Shown: positions 34,206 through 43,279, counted from the first letter of the stretch. The stretch is 64,000 nt of DNA from Neorhizobium petrolearium (GCF_017873175.1 NZ_JAGGJW010000021.1:1-64000), one strand, 5' to 3'. Notes: generated by a model from the letters alone, not told the origin. Made by a program: numbers and translations.

Positions 34206-35936
34206 ATGCGAAAAGCGTTGGCTGAGGCCGGGCAGACCTATGATGTTGTCGTGCTCGGCGCAGGCGCTGGCGGCATGTCCGCCGCTGTCTTTGCAGCGCT
34301 TGAGGGCATGCGCGTCCTGCTGGTCGAGCGGACGGAATATCTCGGCGGCACGTCGGCTTTTTCGGCCGCGACCACATGGATACCGCTCACCCGCCATTCC
34401 CGCGCCATCGGCGCCGATGACAGCCGCGAAAAGGTCTCCGGTTTTCTCGACCGCGCGGTCGGAAACCGCAGCCCGAAGGTGCTGCGGGAGGCATTCCTCT
34501 CAGCGGGACCCGGGGTCGTGGAAACGCTTGAGACCAAGACAGACGTGCACTTCCGCCCTCGCCCTTTCCATCCGGACTATCTCCATGAACTGGAGGGTGC
34601 GACCTCGTTCGGCCGGGCGCTGGAACCCACGCCCTTCGAGGCTGGCCAGCTTGGGGCCGATCTGGTCCTCATCCGTCCGCCGATCCCCGAATTCACCATT
34701 CTCGGCGGCATGATGATCGACCGGGACGACATTGCCCACCTGATGAAGATGGGCAAGTCGCTAAAATCCGCCGTCTACTCGGCGCGACTGATCGGTCGTT
34801 ACTATATCGGCAAGATGCGCCACGGCCGCGATCCCCGCCTGCTCATGGGCAATGCCCTGATCGGCCGGATGCTGCTGACCGCCAACAAGCTCGGCGTCGA
34901 CATCCTGACCGAGACGGAAACGACGGCCTTCGTCACGAACAAGCATGGCGTGACGGGTATCACTCTGCGGCAGAGGGGCATCGACAAGCGGATCTCGGTA
35001 ACGGGCGGCGTCGTGCTCGCCTCGGGTGGTTTTTCGCGCCACCCGAAGATGCGGACGCAAAAGCTGCCGCATCCCGTGCCGGAATTCAGCCCGTCCGCGC
35101 CAGGTCACACAGGCGCGCTGCACGATCTTGCTTTTGCCGCCGGCGCTCATCACGGAACCACGTCGGCCCAGCCATGCTTCTGGGCGCCGGTGTCGCATCG
35201 TCGTCGGCCGGATGGCTCCATGGCGGTCTTCCCGCATTTCGTCTTCGATCGGTCGAAGCCGGGCATCATTTCGGTGGGACGCGACGGGCGGCGCTTCGTC
35301 AACGAAAGCACCAGCTATCACCAATTCGTTTCGGCCATGTATGCGGCCAACAGCGACGGTAGCCATGTGCCGACCTATCTGATTGCTGATGCGAGGGCGC
35401 TGAAGACCTACGGCATGGGCATGATCCGGCCGGGCGGCGCCAACATCAAGCCCTACCTTGCCGACGGCTACCTGACGGAAGGCGCAACACTGGACGAACT
35501 GGCCCACAAGCTCGGCATCGATGCCAAAGGCCTGAAGGACAGTGTTTACCGCATGAACGCCTATGCGAAGACCGGCATCGACGCCGATTTCGCCCGCGGC
35601 ACGACCGTTTATGAAAAGGCGAACGGCGACCCGACCCATGGGCCGAACCCGACGCTCGGCGCGCTCGAGACCGCACCGTATTATGCCGTGAAGCTCTGGC
35701 CGGGCGACATCGGCTCGGCGATGGGTCTGGTGGGCGACGAGAATGCCCGCCTTCTCAGGAGGGACGGTTCCGTCATCGAAGGTCTTTATGCCTGCGGCAA
35801 CGATCTGCAGTCGATCATGGGTGGCGTCTATCCGGGTCCCGGCATCACCATCGGCCCGGCCATCGTTTTCGGCGCCATTGCGGCCCGCCATGCGGCGCAG
35901 CGTGCGGCGGCGGTCCGCCGGGGAGAAGCGGCATGA
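34206..35936 (+). CDS. FAD-dependent dehydrogenase, KstD-like (paralog 2)
   Basis: This 576-residue flavoprotein has VVVLGAGAGGMSAAVFAA near residue 13, ERTEYLGGTSAFSAATTWIP, and the C-terminal YAVKLWPGDIGSAMGLV, LYACGNDLQSIMGGVYP and GPGITIGPAIVFGAIA. It is homologous to the proteins at 30331 and 44048 but clearly divergent. The SAMGL segment replaces the usual TFAGL/TFDGL. The true start is ATG 34206, with GGAGGAG 7 nt upstream; the open frame extends further back without support. The stop overlaps the epimerase gene in ATGA. It probably dehydrogenates a cyclic ketone or acid in the same pathway, at a different step or stereochemistry. Confidence 0.87.
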   Translation: MRKALAEAGQTYDVVVLGAGAGGMSAAVFAALEGMRVLLVERTEYLGGTSAFSAATTWIPLTRHSRAIGADDSREKVSGFLDRAVGNRSPKVLREAFLSAGPGVVETLETKTDVHFRPRPFHPDYLHELEGATSFGRALEPTPFEAGQLGADLVLIRPPIPEFTILGGMMIDRDDIAHLMKMGKSLKSAVYSARLIGRYYIGKMRHGRDPRLLMGNALIGRMLLTANKLGVDILTETETTAFVTNKHGVTGITLRQRGIDKRISVTGGVVLASGGFSRHPKMRTQKLPHPVPEFSPSAPGHTGALHDLAFAAGAHHGTTSAQPCFWAPVSHRRRPDGSMAVFPHFVFDRSKPGIISVGRDGRRFVNESTSYHQFVSAMYAANSDGSHVPTYLIADARALKTYGMGMIRPGGANIKPYLADGYLTEGATLDELAHKLGIDAKGLKDSVYRMNAYAKTGIDADFARGTTVYEKANGDPTHGPNPTLGALETAPYYAVKLWPGDIGSAMGLVGDENARLLRRDGSVIEGLYACGNDLQSIMGGVYPGPGITIGPAIVFGAIAARHAAQRAAAVRRGEAA

Positions 35937-36817
35937 GCCGGATTCTCGTCACTGGCGGCGCGGGGTTCGTCGGCCTAAGGACGGTTGCAGCGCTGTTGAA
36001 CGCCGGACATCAGGTGCGGATATTCGACCTTGCGCCACGTCCCGAGCTTCTGCCGCTGGCCGCAAATGTCGAGATCGTCTTCGGTGACATCACCGATGCA
36101 GAGGCCGTGTGCTCGGCGGCGAAGCAATGCAGCGGTATCGTCCATCTCGTCGGCCTGATGACGGTCGATTGCGCCCGCGATCCGGCGCTCGCCACGCGGG
36201 TCAACCTGATCGGCAGCATCAATGTCTTCGAGGCTGCGAAAGCGGCCCGGTTGCCGGTCGCCTATCTCAGCACGGCGGGTGTTTTCGGTCCCCAGGACGC
36301 GGTTCATCCGCGACCGATGACCGTCTATGGCGCAACCAAGCTCGCCGTCGAGGGCGTGGCACGGGCCTGGCATCTCGATTACGGCGTGCCGAGCCTCGGA
36401 CTTCGCCCCTATATCGTCTACGGCCCCGGCATCAGCGCCGGCATCGCCGCGGGACCATCGATTGCGATTGCCGCGTCAGTGGCGCGAAAACCGGCGGAAA
36501 TCCGTTTCTCCGGCCGTGTCGGCTTCGTCCATGTGGATGACGTGGCGCGCATGCTGACGGCGGCCATGACCAGGCCGCTGGAGGGCGCGACCGTTCTAAC
36601 CATGGCGGGCGATACCGCCGAGATGGGCGATTTCGTCAGCGAACTCGCCCGCCAGACAGGCTGGAGCGGCATTACCGTCAGCGGAGAACCGCTGCGCATT
36701 CCCGCCGATCTGACTTCCGATCCGGTGCCGGCCTTCCTGGGAGCTCAACCGCCGACGCGAATTGCCGCGGGCATTGCGCAGACGCTGGCCGAGCTTTCGG
36801 CGAGGGCCGTTCAATGA
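35933..36817 (+). CDS. NAD-dependent epimerase/dehydratase (extended SDR)
   Basis: In this 294-residue protein LVTGGAGFVGLRTVAAL at residues 5-21 forms the nucleotide site. AYLSTAGVFG and the YGATKLAVE segment hold the catalytic Ser/Thr, Tyr and Lys. LRPYIVYGPG follows, as in sugar-nucleotide epimerases. Its place in a catabolic operon, translationally coupled to a KstD-like flavoprotein, suggests it oxidises, epimerises or dehydrates the transported compound rather than making a nucleotide sugar. A 109-bp gap separates it from the AroE-like gene. Confidence 0.83.
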   Translation: MSRILVTGGAGFVGLRTVAALLNAGHQVRIFDLAPRPELLPLAANVEIVFGDITDAEAVCSAAKQCSGIVHLVGLMTVDCARDPALATRVNLIGSINVFEAAKAARLPVAYLSTAGVFGPQDAVHPRPMTVYGATKLAVEGVARAWHLDYGVPSLGLRPYIVYGPGISAGIAAGPSIAIAASVARKPAEIRFSGRVGFVHVDDVARMLTAAMTRPLEGATVLTMAGDTAEMGDFVSELARQTGWSGITVSGEPLRIPADLTSDPVPAFLGAQPPTRIAAGIAQTLAELSARAVQ

Positions 36818-36926
36818 AGAGTCCAATGTTTCAGCCCCATAATCCATTTCCCGGCCATGGGGATCGTGGTTCTGTCTACAATGGAAGCGGCCGGTCGAGC
36901 ATTGAGCCGTGCCTTGGGAGGAAAGC

Positions 36927-37739
36927 ATGACGCAGCCGTTGAAGGTCGACGGAGAGACCCGGATCTTTCCGATCGTCGGCCATCCTATCGGACAGGTGAA
37001 ATCGCCGACATCCTTAAGCGGCATCATGGCGGACAGGGGTTTCAACGGCATGGTCGTGCCGGTCGACATCCTGCCGCAAGACCTGCCGGGCTGGCTGGCG
37101 CAGGCGAGCGCCATGCGCAATGTCGACGGCATCATCGTCACCGTTCCCCACAAGGTCGCCTGCCTCGCCTTCTGTGCCCGCGTTTCGGCCCGCGCCAAGG
37201 CATCGGGCGCGGTCAACATCATGATCCGCAACGGCAATGAGTGGATCGGAGACGCGACCGACGGCCAAGGCTACCTGGATGGCATCGCGGCGGAAGGTTT
37301 CGACGTTTCCGGCAAGCCGGCACTGCTGGTCGGCGCAGGCGGTGCCGGTTCCGCCATCGCCTATGAAATCCTCGCTCGCGGCGCCTCCGAACTTGCGCTC
37401 CACGATATCGACACGACAAAGCGCGATGCGCTCCTTGCCCGGCTGAACGAAGCCTTTCCGGGCAAGGCTCGCGCCGGCAGCACGGATCCACGCGGCTTTG
37501 CGCTGGTCGCCAATGCGACGCCGCTCGGCATGCGCGAAGGCGATCCCCTGCCCTTCCAGACGGAATTTCTGACATCGGAGCAATTCGTCTCCGATGTGGT
37601 GACGCGCCCTGCCGTGCCGCCGCTGATTGCGGCCGCACGGGCAATTGGATGCGGGACCATGCCGGGATCGGGAATGTTCAACGCCCAGGCTGTCCTGCTT
37701 GCCGAGCTGCTGATGGGCGTGCGTTCGATCGAGGCATGA
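36927..37739 (+). CDS. Shikimate/quinate dehydrogenase-like protein (AroE family)
   Basis: This 270-residue member of the AroE/YdiB/quinate dehydrogenase family has VTVPHKVACL with the catalytic lysine. GDATDGQGY stands for the GDNTDG motif with the catalytic Asp, and LVGAGGAGSAIAYEI binds NAD(P). The substrate-carboxylate motif, usually HSxSP, reads QVKSP, so one serine that binds the shikimate carboxylate is missing. The enzyme is therefore unlikely to be the biosynthetic AroE. A related cyclic hydroxy compound is a better guess. The ATG at 36927 has GGGAGGA just upstream. The gene lies between the epimerase and the LIV transporter, consistent with catabolism. Confidence 0.85.
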   Translation: MTQPLKVDGETRIFPIVGHPIGQVKSPTSLSGIMADRGFNGMVVPVDILPQDLPGWLAQASAMRNVDGIIVTVPHKVACLAFCARVSARAKASGAVNIMIRNGNEWIGDATDGQGYLDGIAAEGFDVSGKPALLVGAGGAGSAIAYEILARGASELALHDIDTTKRDALLARLNEAFPGKARAGSTDPRGFALVANATPLGMREGDPLPFQTEFLTSEQFVSDVVTRPAVPPLIAAARAIGCGTMPGSGMFNAQAVLLAELLMGVRSIEA

Positions 37740-37889
37740 CGGACCTGCTGCTGATACGGCGTCCGCGTTGGTGAGCAGGGATTGAGAGAAATCGCGCCCC
37801 CGGGAGGAGTTCGGGGCGACCGCATTCCGAGAAGCCGTCATGAGGACCGCTTTCGGATTTTTGATATGATCATTCACGGGAGGAAGATG

Positions 37890-39017
37890 ATGATCAGGAA
37901 ACTACTTTCTACAGCTGCAATTTTCGTGGCCTGCACCGCCGCACCGGCGCTGGCCGAACTGAAGATCGGCTCGATCGTGGAATTATCCGGACCGGGCGCT
38001 GCCGCCGGCACCAATTTCCGCGACGGCGTGAAGATGGGCTTTGAAGAGGTCAACGCCGCCGGCGGCATTCTCAAGGAGCCTGTCACGGTCCTCGAATATG
38101 ACAGCCAGACCGATCCGCAGGTTTCCCGCGCCATGGTGCAGAAGGCGATCGATGACGGCATTTATGCCATCACCGGCACGGTGTTCTCCTCGTCGACCGT
38201 GGTAAACATGATGGTCGCCAAGCAATATGGCATCCCGCAGTTCACCGGCTCGGAAGCACCCTCGATCACCGCCAAGGGCAACCCCTACATCTTCCGCACC
38301 GCTTTCGGTTCCCAAAAGGGCGTGCCGAAACTCGTCAAGTACATGGTCGAGAAGATGGGCGTAAAGAAGGTCGGTGTGGCCTGGGCTAACACCGAATTCG
38401 GCAAGGGCGGCCATCAGGCCTTCATCGATGAAGCCAAGAAGGCGGGCCTCGAGATCGTGGTCGACGTCCCTTCCGAACAGGCGCAGGCCGATTTCTCCGC
38501 CGACGTGCTGAAGCTGAAGAATTCCGGCGCGGAAGCCTTCTTCGTCTATTACACCGAGGAGGAAAGCGCCCGCTTCCTGCGCGAAGCCCGCAAGCAGGGT
38601 CTCGACAAGCCCCTGGTCGGCGAAACCACGCTGACCGGCCACAAGGTGATCGAGCTTGCCGGCGATGCCGCTAACGGTGCCATGGGCCATGTCGGCCTGA
38701 CGCCCGATGCCGATATTCCGGCGCTTAAGGAAATGGTTGAGCGCTTCAAGACCAAGTTCAAGTACACACCGGATCACAACGCGATCAAGGGCTACACCGC
38801 CGCCTGGACGCTAAAATACGTCACCGAGATGGTCGGCAGCCCTGACGGCAAGGCGATTGCCGAAAAGCTGCACGGCCTGACGCTGAAGGCTTCCGAATAT
38901 CCGGGCGTTCTTATGGACGTGAGCTGGGACGAAACTGGCGAAATGTCCCGCGAGAGCTTCTTCGTGAAGGTCGAGAACGGCAAGCAGGTGGTCGACGCCA
39001 TCCTGCCGCCGAACTGA
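37890..39017 (+). CDS. LIV-type ABC transporter periplasmic substrate-binding protein
   Basis: This 375-residue periplasmic protein has a signal peptide ending in AAPALA (about residue 22). The mature part begins ELKIGSIVELSGPGAAAGTNF, the standard start of Peripla_BP_6 branched-chain amino acid and aromatic-acid receptors. VEKMGVKKVGVAWANTEFG and TLTGHKVIELAG follow in the two lobes. GGGAGG lies 6 nt before ATG 37890; ATG 37887 is also possible. In rhizobia this receptor class takes up amino acids, amides and aromatic or alicyclic acids. The flanking catabolic genes favour an alicyclic acid. A strong hairpin follows the stop. Confidence 0.92.
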   Translation: MIRKLLSTAAIFVACTAAPALAELKIGSIVELSGPGAAAGTNFRDGVKMGFEEVNAAGGILKEPVTVLEYDSQTDPQVSRAMVQKAIDDGIYAITGTVFSSSTVVNMMVAKQYGIPQFTGSEAPSITAKGNPYIFRTAFGSQKGVPKLVKYMVEKMGVKKVGVAWANTEFGKGGHQAFIDEAKKAGLEIVVDVPSEQAQADFSADVLKLKNSGAEAFFVYYTEEESARFLREARKQGLDKPLVGETTLTGHKVIELAGDAANGAMGHVGLTPDADIPALKEMVERFKTKFKYTPDHNAIKGYTAAWTLKYVTEMVGSPDGKAIAEKLHGLTLKASEYPGVLMDVSWDETGEMSRESFFVKVENGKQVVDAILPPN

Positions 39018-39036
39018 GCCGGGTGATTGCCCCCTT

Positions 39037-39058
39037 GCCGGCGGCCTATGCCGCCGGC
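39037..39058 (+). terminator. GC-rich hairpin between substrate-binding and permease genes
   Basis: GCCGGCGGC pairs perfectly with GCCGCCGGC across a 4-nt loop, 20 nt after the stop codon of the binding-protein gene. There is no T-run, so it is not a classical intrinsic terminator. Similar hairpins in transporter operons stabilise the upstream message or reduce read-through, giving an excess of binding protein over permease. Confidence 0.6.
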
Positions 39059-39110
39059 GCATATCCAACAGCTTGCGCAAAGCCGACCACCAGCCCTTGA
39101 GGACGATCCC

Positions 39111-39989
39111 ATGGCCGAGCTTATCCAGATTCTCATCTCCGGCCTTGCCGCCGGTTCCATCTACGCGCTCGCCGCGGTCGGTTTCACGCTGCTGTGGCAG
39201 GCGTCGCAAACCATCAACTTCGCCCAGGGCGAGTTCGTCATGCTGCCGGCCTTCTTCGTGCTCGTCGGCATGACCGTCTTTGGCCTGCCGCTGTGGCCCT
39301 CAGTGTTTCTGGCACTGGCCTTGTCGCTCGTCATTCTTGGCGTGGCCTTCAAGCGGCTGATCGTCGAACCGATGCTGCCGCACGGCACTTTGCCGCTGGT
39401 TATCGCCACCATCGCGCTCGGCCTTTTGATGAAGGAAAGCGTCAAGGAATTCTACGGCGCCACCGCCCAGCCCTTTCCGGCGATCTTCCCGCAGACGGTC
39501 TATCATGTCGCGGGCGCCAGCGTTTCGCTTCAAGACATCGGCAACCTGATCGTTTCCATGCTGGCGATCGGCGGACTGCAGCTCTTCCTCAACCGCACCC
39601 GAACCGGGCGTTGCATGCAGGCAAGCGCCCAGAACCCGGCGGTCGCCGAGATCCTCGGCGTCAACGTCAAGCGCATGGTGCTCTATACGTTCCTCATCAA
39701 TGCGGCGCTCGCCACCATCGCCTCGGTGCTGATCTCGCCGATCTATCTCGCCAAGTTCTCCAACGGCGAAACGCTCGGCCTCGTCGCCTTCATCGCAGCC
39801 ATCGTCGGCGGTTTCAACCAGATCCGTGGCGCGCTGGTCGGCGGCTTGCTGATCGGGGTGATCGACAACGTCTCCGCCGTCTACATCTCGGCGGAATATC
39901 GCTCGGCCATGCCGCTTATCCTGCTCATCGCCATCATCCTGCTGCGCCCGCAGGGCCTGCTCGGCACCCCGGAAGGGAGAACCGTATGA
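39111..39989 (+). CDS. livH: LIV-type ABC transporter permease, LivH family
   Basis: This 292-residue inner-membrane permease has about eight membrane helices. LISGLAAGSIYALAAVGFTL at the N-terminus, TINFAQGEFVML, and the C-terminal GGFNQIRGALVGGLLIGVID (the coupling-helix EAA-like region) are characteristic. ATG 39111 is preceded by GAGGA and discards a 28-codon upstream extension. The stop overlaps the livM start in ATGA. It forms the translocation pore with LivM. The symbol names the family only and does not imply leucine as substrate. Confidence 0.92.
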   Translation: MAELIQILISGLAAGSIYALAAVGFTLLWQASQTINFAQGEFVMLPAFFVLVGMTVFGLPLWPSVFLALALSLVILGVAFKRLIVEPMLPHGTLPLVIATIALGLLMKESVKEFYGATAQPFPAIFPQTVYHVAGASVSLQDIGNLIVSMLAIGGLQLFLNRTRTGRCMQASAQNPAVAEILGVNVKRMVLYTFLINAALATIASVLISPIYLAKFSNGETLGLVAFIAAIVGGFNQIRGALVGGLLIGVIDNVSAVYISAEYRSAMPLILLIAIILLRPQGLLGTPEGRTV

Positions 39990-40960
39990 CCCGCCTTCAA
40001 CCCGTCCTTTTCGTTCTCGGCATCGCTGCGCTTGTGCTAGCCCCCATCGGCCAGGGCAATTACATCGTCTACACGCTCTGCTCGTGGCTCCTGTTCTCCA
40101 TCGCCGCCATGGGGCTCAACCTGACGCTCGGCTATGCCGGTCAGGTCAGCCTCGCTCAGGCGGCCTTCATGGGCATCGGCGCCTATATCACCTCGCTGCT
40201 GACGCTTGCCGGCATCCACTGGGGCCTTGCCGCGATCCTCTCGATTGCCGCAAGCTTCGCCGTCGGCCTCATGCTCGGCTATCCGGCCCTGCGTGTACAG
40301 CATCACTTCCTCGCCTTCGTGACACTCGCCTTCAACACGCTGCTGTTCCTCGTGCTGCGCAACGAGGAGGAGATCACCGGCGGTTCCTTCGGTCTTTCCG
40401 GCATGGAGCGCCCGTCCTTCTTCGGTGTCTCCACCGACACCAACATGGCCTTCTACTACTTCTCGCTGGTCTGCTTCCTCATCGCGGCCTTCGCCATGTG
40501 GTGGATCCTGCGCTCTCCCTGGGGCCGCGCCTTCAAGGCGTTGCGCGAGAACCCGATCCGGGCCGAAAGCCTCGGCCTCAAGATCCGCCGCCAGACGCTG
40601 CTTGCCTTCGCCATCGGTTCCGCCTTCGGGGGATTGGCCGGCGCGCTTCAGGCTCCGCTGGTGCAGTTCATCGAGCCTGGCAGCTTCGCCCTCATCCATT
40701 CACTGAAGCTCCTGCTGATGGTGGTCGTCGGCGGCTCCGGCTTCTTCTTCGGGCCGATGCTCGGCGCGGCCGTGGTGATACTGCTGCCGGAAGTGCTGCG
40801 TTTCACCGAGGGCTATTACCTCATCATCTACTCGGTCCTGGTGATCGTGCTGATGGTCTATTCGCCGAGCGGCCTCATCGGTCTTGGCCGGAGGATCGCG
40901 GAAAAGCTGAAGCCCCGGCATGAAGCCCGCCGCGACCTGCAACAGGGGGTACAGCTGTGA
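39986..40960 (+). CDS. livM: LIV-type ABC transporter permease, LivM family
   Basis: In this 324-residue permease, MGLNLTLGYAGQVSLAQAAFMGIGAY, with its conserved GxVSLGxAxF-like block, and LRENPIRAESLGLKI are classic LivM features. About eight to ten helices are visible. The last 30 residues are basic and cytoplasmic. The start overlaps livH and the stop overlaps livG, so all four transport components after the receptor are translationally coupled. The much longer open frame starting at 39194 is out of frame with livH and is not part of this gene. Confidence 0.92.
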   Translation: MTRLQPVLFVLGIAALVLAPIGQGNYIVYTLCSWLLFSIAAMGLNLTLGYAGQVSLAQAAFMGIGAYITSLLTLAGIHWGLAAILSIAASFAVGLMLGYPALRVQHHFLAFVTLAFNTLLFLVLRNEEEITGGSFGLSGMERPSFFGVSTDTNMAFYYFSLVCFLIAAFAMWWILRSPWGRAFKALRENPIRAESLGLKIRRQTLLAFAIGSAFGGLAGALQAPLVQFIEPGSFALIHSLKLLLMVVVGGSGFFFGPMLGAAVVILLPEVLRFTEGYYLIIYSVLVIVLMVYSPSGLIGLGRRIAEKLKPRHEARRDLQQGVQL

Positions 40961-41709
40961 ACATCAACGCACCCATCCTTTCCGTCCATAACATTTCCAA
41001 GCACTTCGGCGGCATCCGCGCCGTCAACGGGGTGAGCTTTGAGGTTGAGAAGGGCGAGATCCTCGGCCTGATCGGGCCGAACGGCTCCGGCAAGTCGACC
41101 TTGTTCAACTGCATCCTCGGCCAGCTTCGCCCGACCGAGGGACACTGCGAGATCAACGGCAGGTCCACCGACGGCGTGCGCCCGGCGGACCTGTCGCTGA
41201 TGGGCGTCGGCCGTACCTTCCAGCAGCTTTCGGTCTTCCCCAAGATGAGCGTTCTCGACAACGTCATCCTCGCCGGACAGGAGCACGAGGGCTCGATGCT
41301 CTCTCGCCTCTTCGGCAAGCCGGACGCGGGCCTCACCGAAAAGGCCGAGCAGCTTATCGAGTTCTTCCGTCTGACGCCTTATCGCGATACGCCAGCCGGC
41401 TCGCTTTCCTATGGCCAGCAAAAGCTGGTGGATGCAGCCATGGCTTTCATGGCCGGCCCCGGCATCGTGCTGCTCGACGAGCCGGCCGGCGGCGTCAACC
41501 TCACCATGCTCGGCCATCTCAAGGAACGGCTCATTACCTACAACCGCAAGCACGGCACGACTTTCGTCGTCATCGAGCACAACATGGAGTTCGTCATGTC
41601 GCTGTGCACGCGTATCATCGTGCTGGCGCAGGGCGAAATCATCGCCGAGGGGACGCCGGACGAGATCCGGTCGAACCAGACGGTCATCGACGCTTATCTT
41701 GGAGGCTGA
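40957..41709 (+). CDS. livG: LIV-type ABC transporter ATP-binding protein, LivG family
   Basis: This 250-residue ATPase has Walker A in LIGPNGSGKSTLFNCILG and a signature segment that reads GSLSYGQQKLVDAAMA (SYGQQ in place of LSGGQ, common in LivG). Walker B is in IVLLDEPAGGVN and the switch histidine in VIEHNMEFV. The start codon is GTG in a GTGA overlap with livM. It hydrolyses ATP on the cytoplasmic face together with LivF. Confidence 0.93.
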   Translation: MNINAPILSVHNISKHFGGIRAVNGVSFEVEKGEILGLIGPNGSGKSTLFNCILGQLRPTEGHCEINGRSTDGVRPADLSLMGVGRTFQQLSVFPKMSVLDNVILAGQEHEGSMLSRLFGKPDAGLTEKAEQLIEFFRLTPYRDTPAGSLSYGQQKLVDAAMAFMAGPGIVLLDEPAGGVNLTMLGHLKERLITYNRKHGTTFVVIEHNMEFVMSLCTRIIVLAQGEIIAEGTPDEIRSNQTVIDAYLGG

Positions 41710-41710
41710 C

Positions 41711-42433
41711 ATGCTGGAGATGAAGAAAGTCACCGGCGGCTATGGCCGCATCATCATCCTCAACGGAACCTCCTTCACCATTCCGAAGGCGTCGATCACC
41801 ACGGTCATCGGCCCGAACGGCGCCGGCAAGTCGACGGTGTTCAAGGCGATCTTCGGGCTTCTCAACATCCATTCGGGCGAGATCCTGCTGGATGGGGAGG
41901 ACGTCACGAAGAAATCGCCGGCCGAGATGATCGCCCGAGGCGTCACCTATGTGCCGCAGGGCCGCAACGTGGTGCCGCAGCTTTCCGTGCTTCACAATCT
42001 GGAGCTCGGCGGCATCACGTCAAAGGACCAGGCCAAGGTCAAGCGGCGCATGGAGGAGGTGATGGACCAGTTTCCCATGCTGCGCCAGCGTAAGGACCAG
42101 AAGGCGATCGAGCTTTCCGGCGGCCAGCAGAAACAGCTTGAAATCGCCCGCGCCCTGCTACTCGATCCCAAGCTGATCCTGATCGACGAACCCTCGATCG
42201 GCCTTTCGCCCAATCTGGTCCAGGAGGTGTTTCAGACGCTGATCCGCCTGCGCGACCAGGGGGTGACGATCCTCATGGTCGAGCAAAACGCCAAGGCGGC
42301 ACTCGCCATGTCGGATTACGGCCTGGTTCTCGAACTCGGCCAGACACGCATGTTCGACAAAGCCGATACGCTGCTAAAGGACCCCCGCGTCGGCCAACTC
42401 TTCCTCGGCGGCCATATCGAGGACGCGGCCTGA
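41711..42433 (+). CDS. livF: LIV-type ABC transporter ATP-binding protein, LivF family
   Basis: In this 240-residue ATPase, Walker A is in VIGPNGAGKSTVFKAIFG, YVPQGRNVVPQLSV is a typical Q-loop region, and ELSGGQQKQLEIARALLLDP is the signature. LILIDEPSIGLSP is Walker B and MVEQNAKAALAMSDYG carries the switch region (Gln replaces His, normal for LivF). It starts one base after the livG stop and is the last gene of the operon. A strong intrinsic terminator follows 34 nt after the stop. Confidence 0.93.
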   Translation: MLEMKKVTGGYGRIIILNGTSFTIPKASITTVIGPNGAGKSTVFKAIFGLLNIHSGEILLDGEDVTKKSPAEMIARGVTYVPQGRNVVPQLSVLHNLELGGITSKDQAKVKRRMEEVMDQFPMLRQRKDQKAIELSGGQQKQLEIARALLLDPKLILIDEPSIGLSPNLVQEVFQTLIRLRDQGVTILMVEQNAKAALAMSDYGLVLELGQTRMFDKADTLLKDPRVGQLFLGGHIEDAA

Positions 42434-42467
42434 AATCCTCCCGAAAATTCCTCCCAGCGCGTGCTGC

Positions 42468-42509
42468 GGAAAGGTCCGGTGAATTGTTCACCGGGCCTTT
42501 CCGTTTTAT
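42468..42509 (+). terminator. Intrinsic terminator of the liv operon
   Basis: A 16-bp stem (GGAAAGGTCCGGTGAA with its complement, one G-T wobble) closes a 3-nt loop and is followed by GTTTTATT. It lies between the convergent livF gene and the minus-strand SDR gene. The T-rich tail faces the liv operon. The stem could also stop minus-strand transcription. Confidence 0.85.
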
Positions 42510-42520
42510 TGCTCTCGCCT

Positions 42521-43279
42521 TTAAGCCGATGCATCCCCGAAATCACCGAAGGCGGTCCAACCGCCATCGACCGGCAGCACGATGCCGGTAATGCCGGAGG
42601 ATTCCGGCGACACCAGAAAGGCTATCGCGGACGCCACCTCCTCGGCGGCGATCAGCCGTCCGATCGGTGTGCGCCGGCGGATGATCGGCAGATCGACGCG
42701 GCCTGCATCGGCGAGCTTCTTCACCAGCGCCGTTTCCACGAAGGCTGGTGCGACGGCATTGACCCGCACGCCGAAGCCCGCCCACTCGCAGGCCATGGCC
42801 CGCGTCATGGCGACGACGCCCGCCTTGGCCGCGCCATAGGCATTGCGTTTCGGCAGTCCCGTGAGGCCGGCGATGGAAGACAGATTGACAATTGCGCCGC
42901 AGCGGCGCGCCACCATGCCCTTTCCGACCTCCCGCGACATCAGGAAGGTCCCGGCAAGGTGCACGTCCACCACCTTGCGGAAGGCATCCAATCCCTGTTC
43001 CAGCGTCGGCAGATGGGTGTCGCCGATGCCGGCATTATTGACGAGGACATCAAACGGAGCGGAGGCGGCGACCTCTACCGCCCGTGCTTCGTCGGTGATG
43101 TCGCAGGCGATGCCGCGATGAGCCGAGCCGGGATGGATTCGCCCGAGTTCGGCGGCGCGCTCGATGGCCTTTTCGCCGTCGAGATCGGCGATCGTTACCC
43201 GATAGCCGGCCTCGGCAAGCTTGAGCGCCGTGGCAAAGCCGATACCGTCGGCGCCTCCGGTGACCAGTGCCTCACGCAT
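42521..43279 (-). CDS. Short-chain dehydrogenase/reductase
   Basis: In this 252-residue classical SDR, VTGGADGIGFATAL binds NAD(P), VLVNNAGIGD is the NNAG motif, and the catalytic Ser, Tyr and Lys are in NLSSIAG and YGAAKAG. The C-terminal GITGIVLPVDGGW is typical. It overlaps the upstream SDR by 8 nt and is the last gene of the block starting at 45766. It is expected to oxidise or reduce a ring hydroxyl or ketone of the pathway compound. The two SDRs differ enough to suggest two different steps. Confidence 0.9.
   Translation of the reverse strand: MREALVTGGADGIGFATALKLAEAGYRVTIADLDGEKAIERAAELGRIHPGSAHRGIACDITDEARAVEVAASAPFDVLVNNAGIGDTHLPTLEQGLDAFRKVVDVHLAGTFLMSREVGKGMVARRCGAIVNLSSIAGLTGLPKRNAYGAAKAGVVAMTRAMACEWAGFGVRVNAVAPAFVETALVKKLADAGRVDLPIIRRRTPIGRLIAAEEVASAIAFLVSPESSGITGIVLPVDGGWTAFGDFGDASA

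Noticed and set aside
34761..35891. 376-codon minus-strand frame
   Set aside because: It is antisense to the second KstD-like flavoprotein and has no recognisable domain.
36927..37739. Naming the AroE-like gene aroE
   Set aside because: The substrate motif is changed and the operon context is catabolic, so it is unlikely to be the biosynthetic shikimate dehydrogenase.
39194..39985. N-terminal extension of the livM frame
   Set aside because: The 264 upstream codons overlap livH out of frame and read as low-complexity Arg/Ala/Pro sequence; livM starts at 39986.
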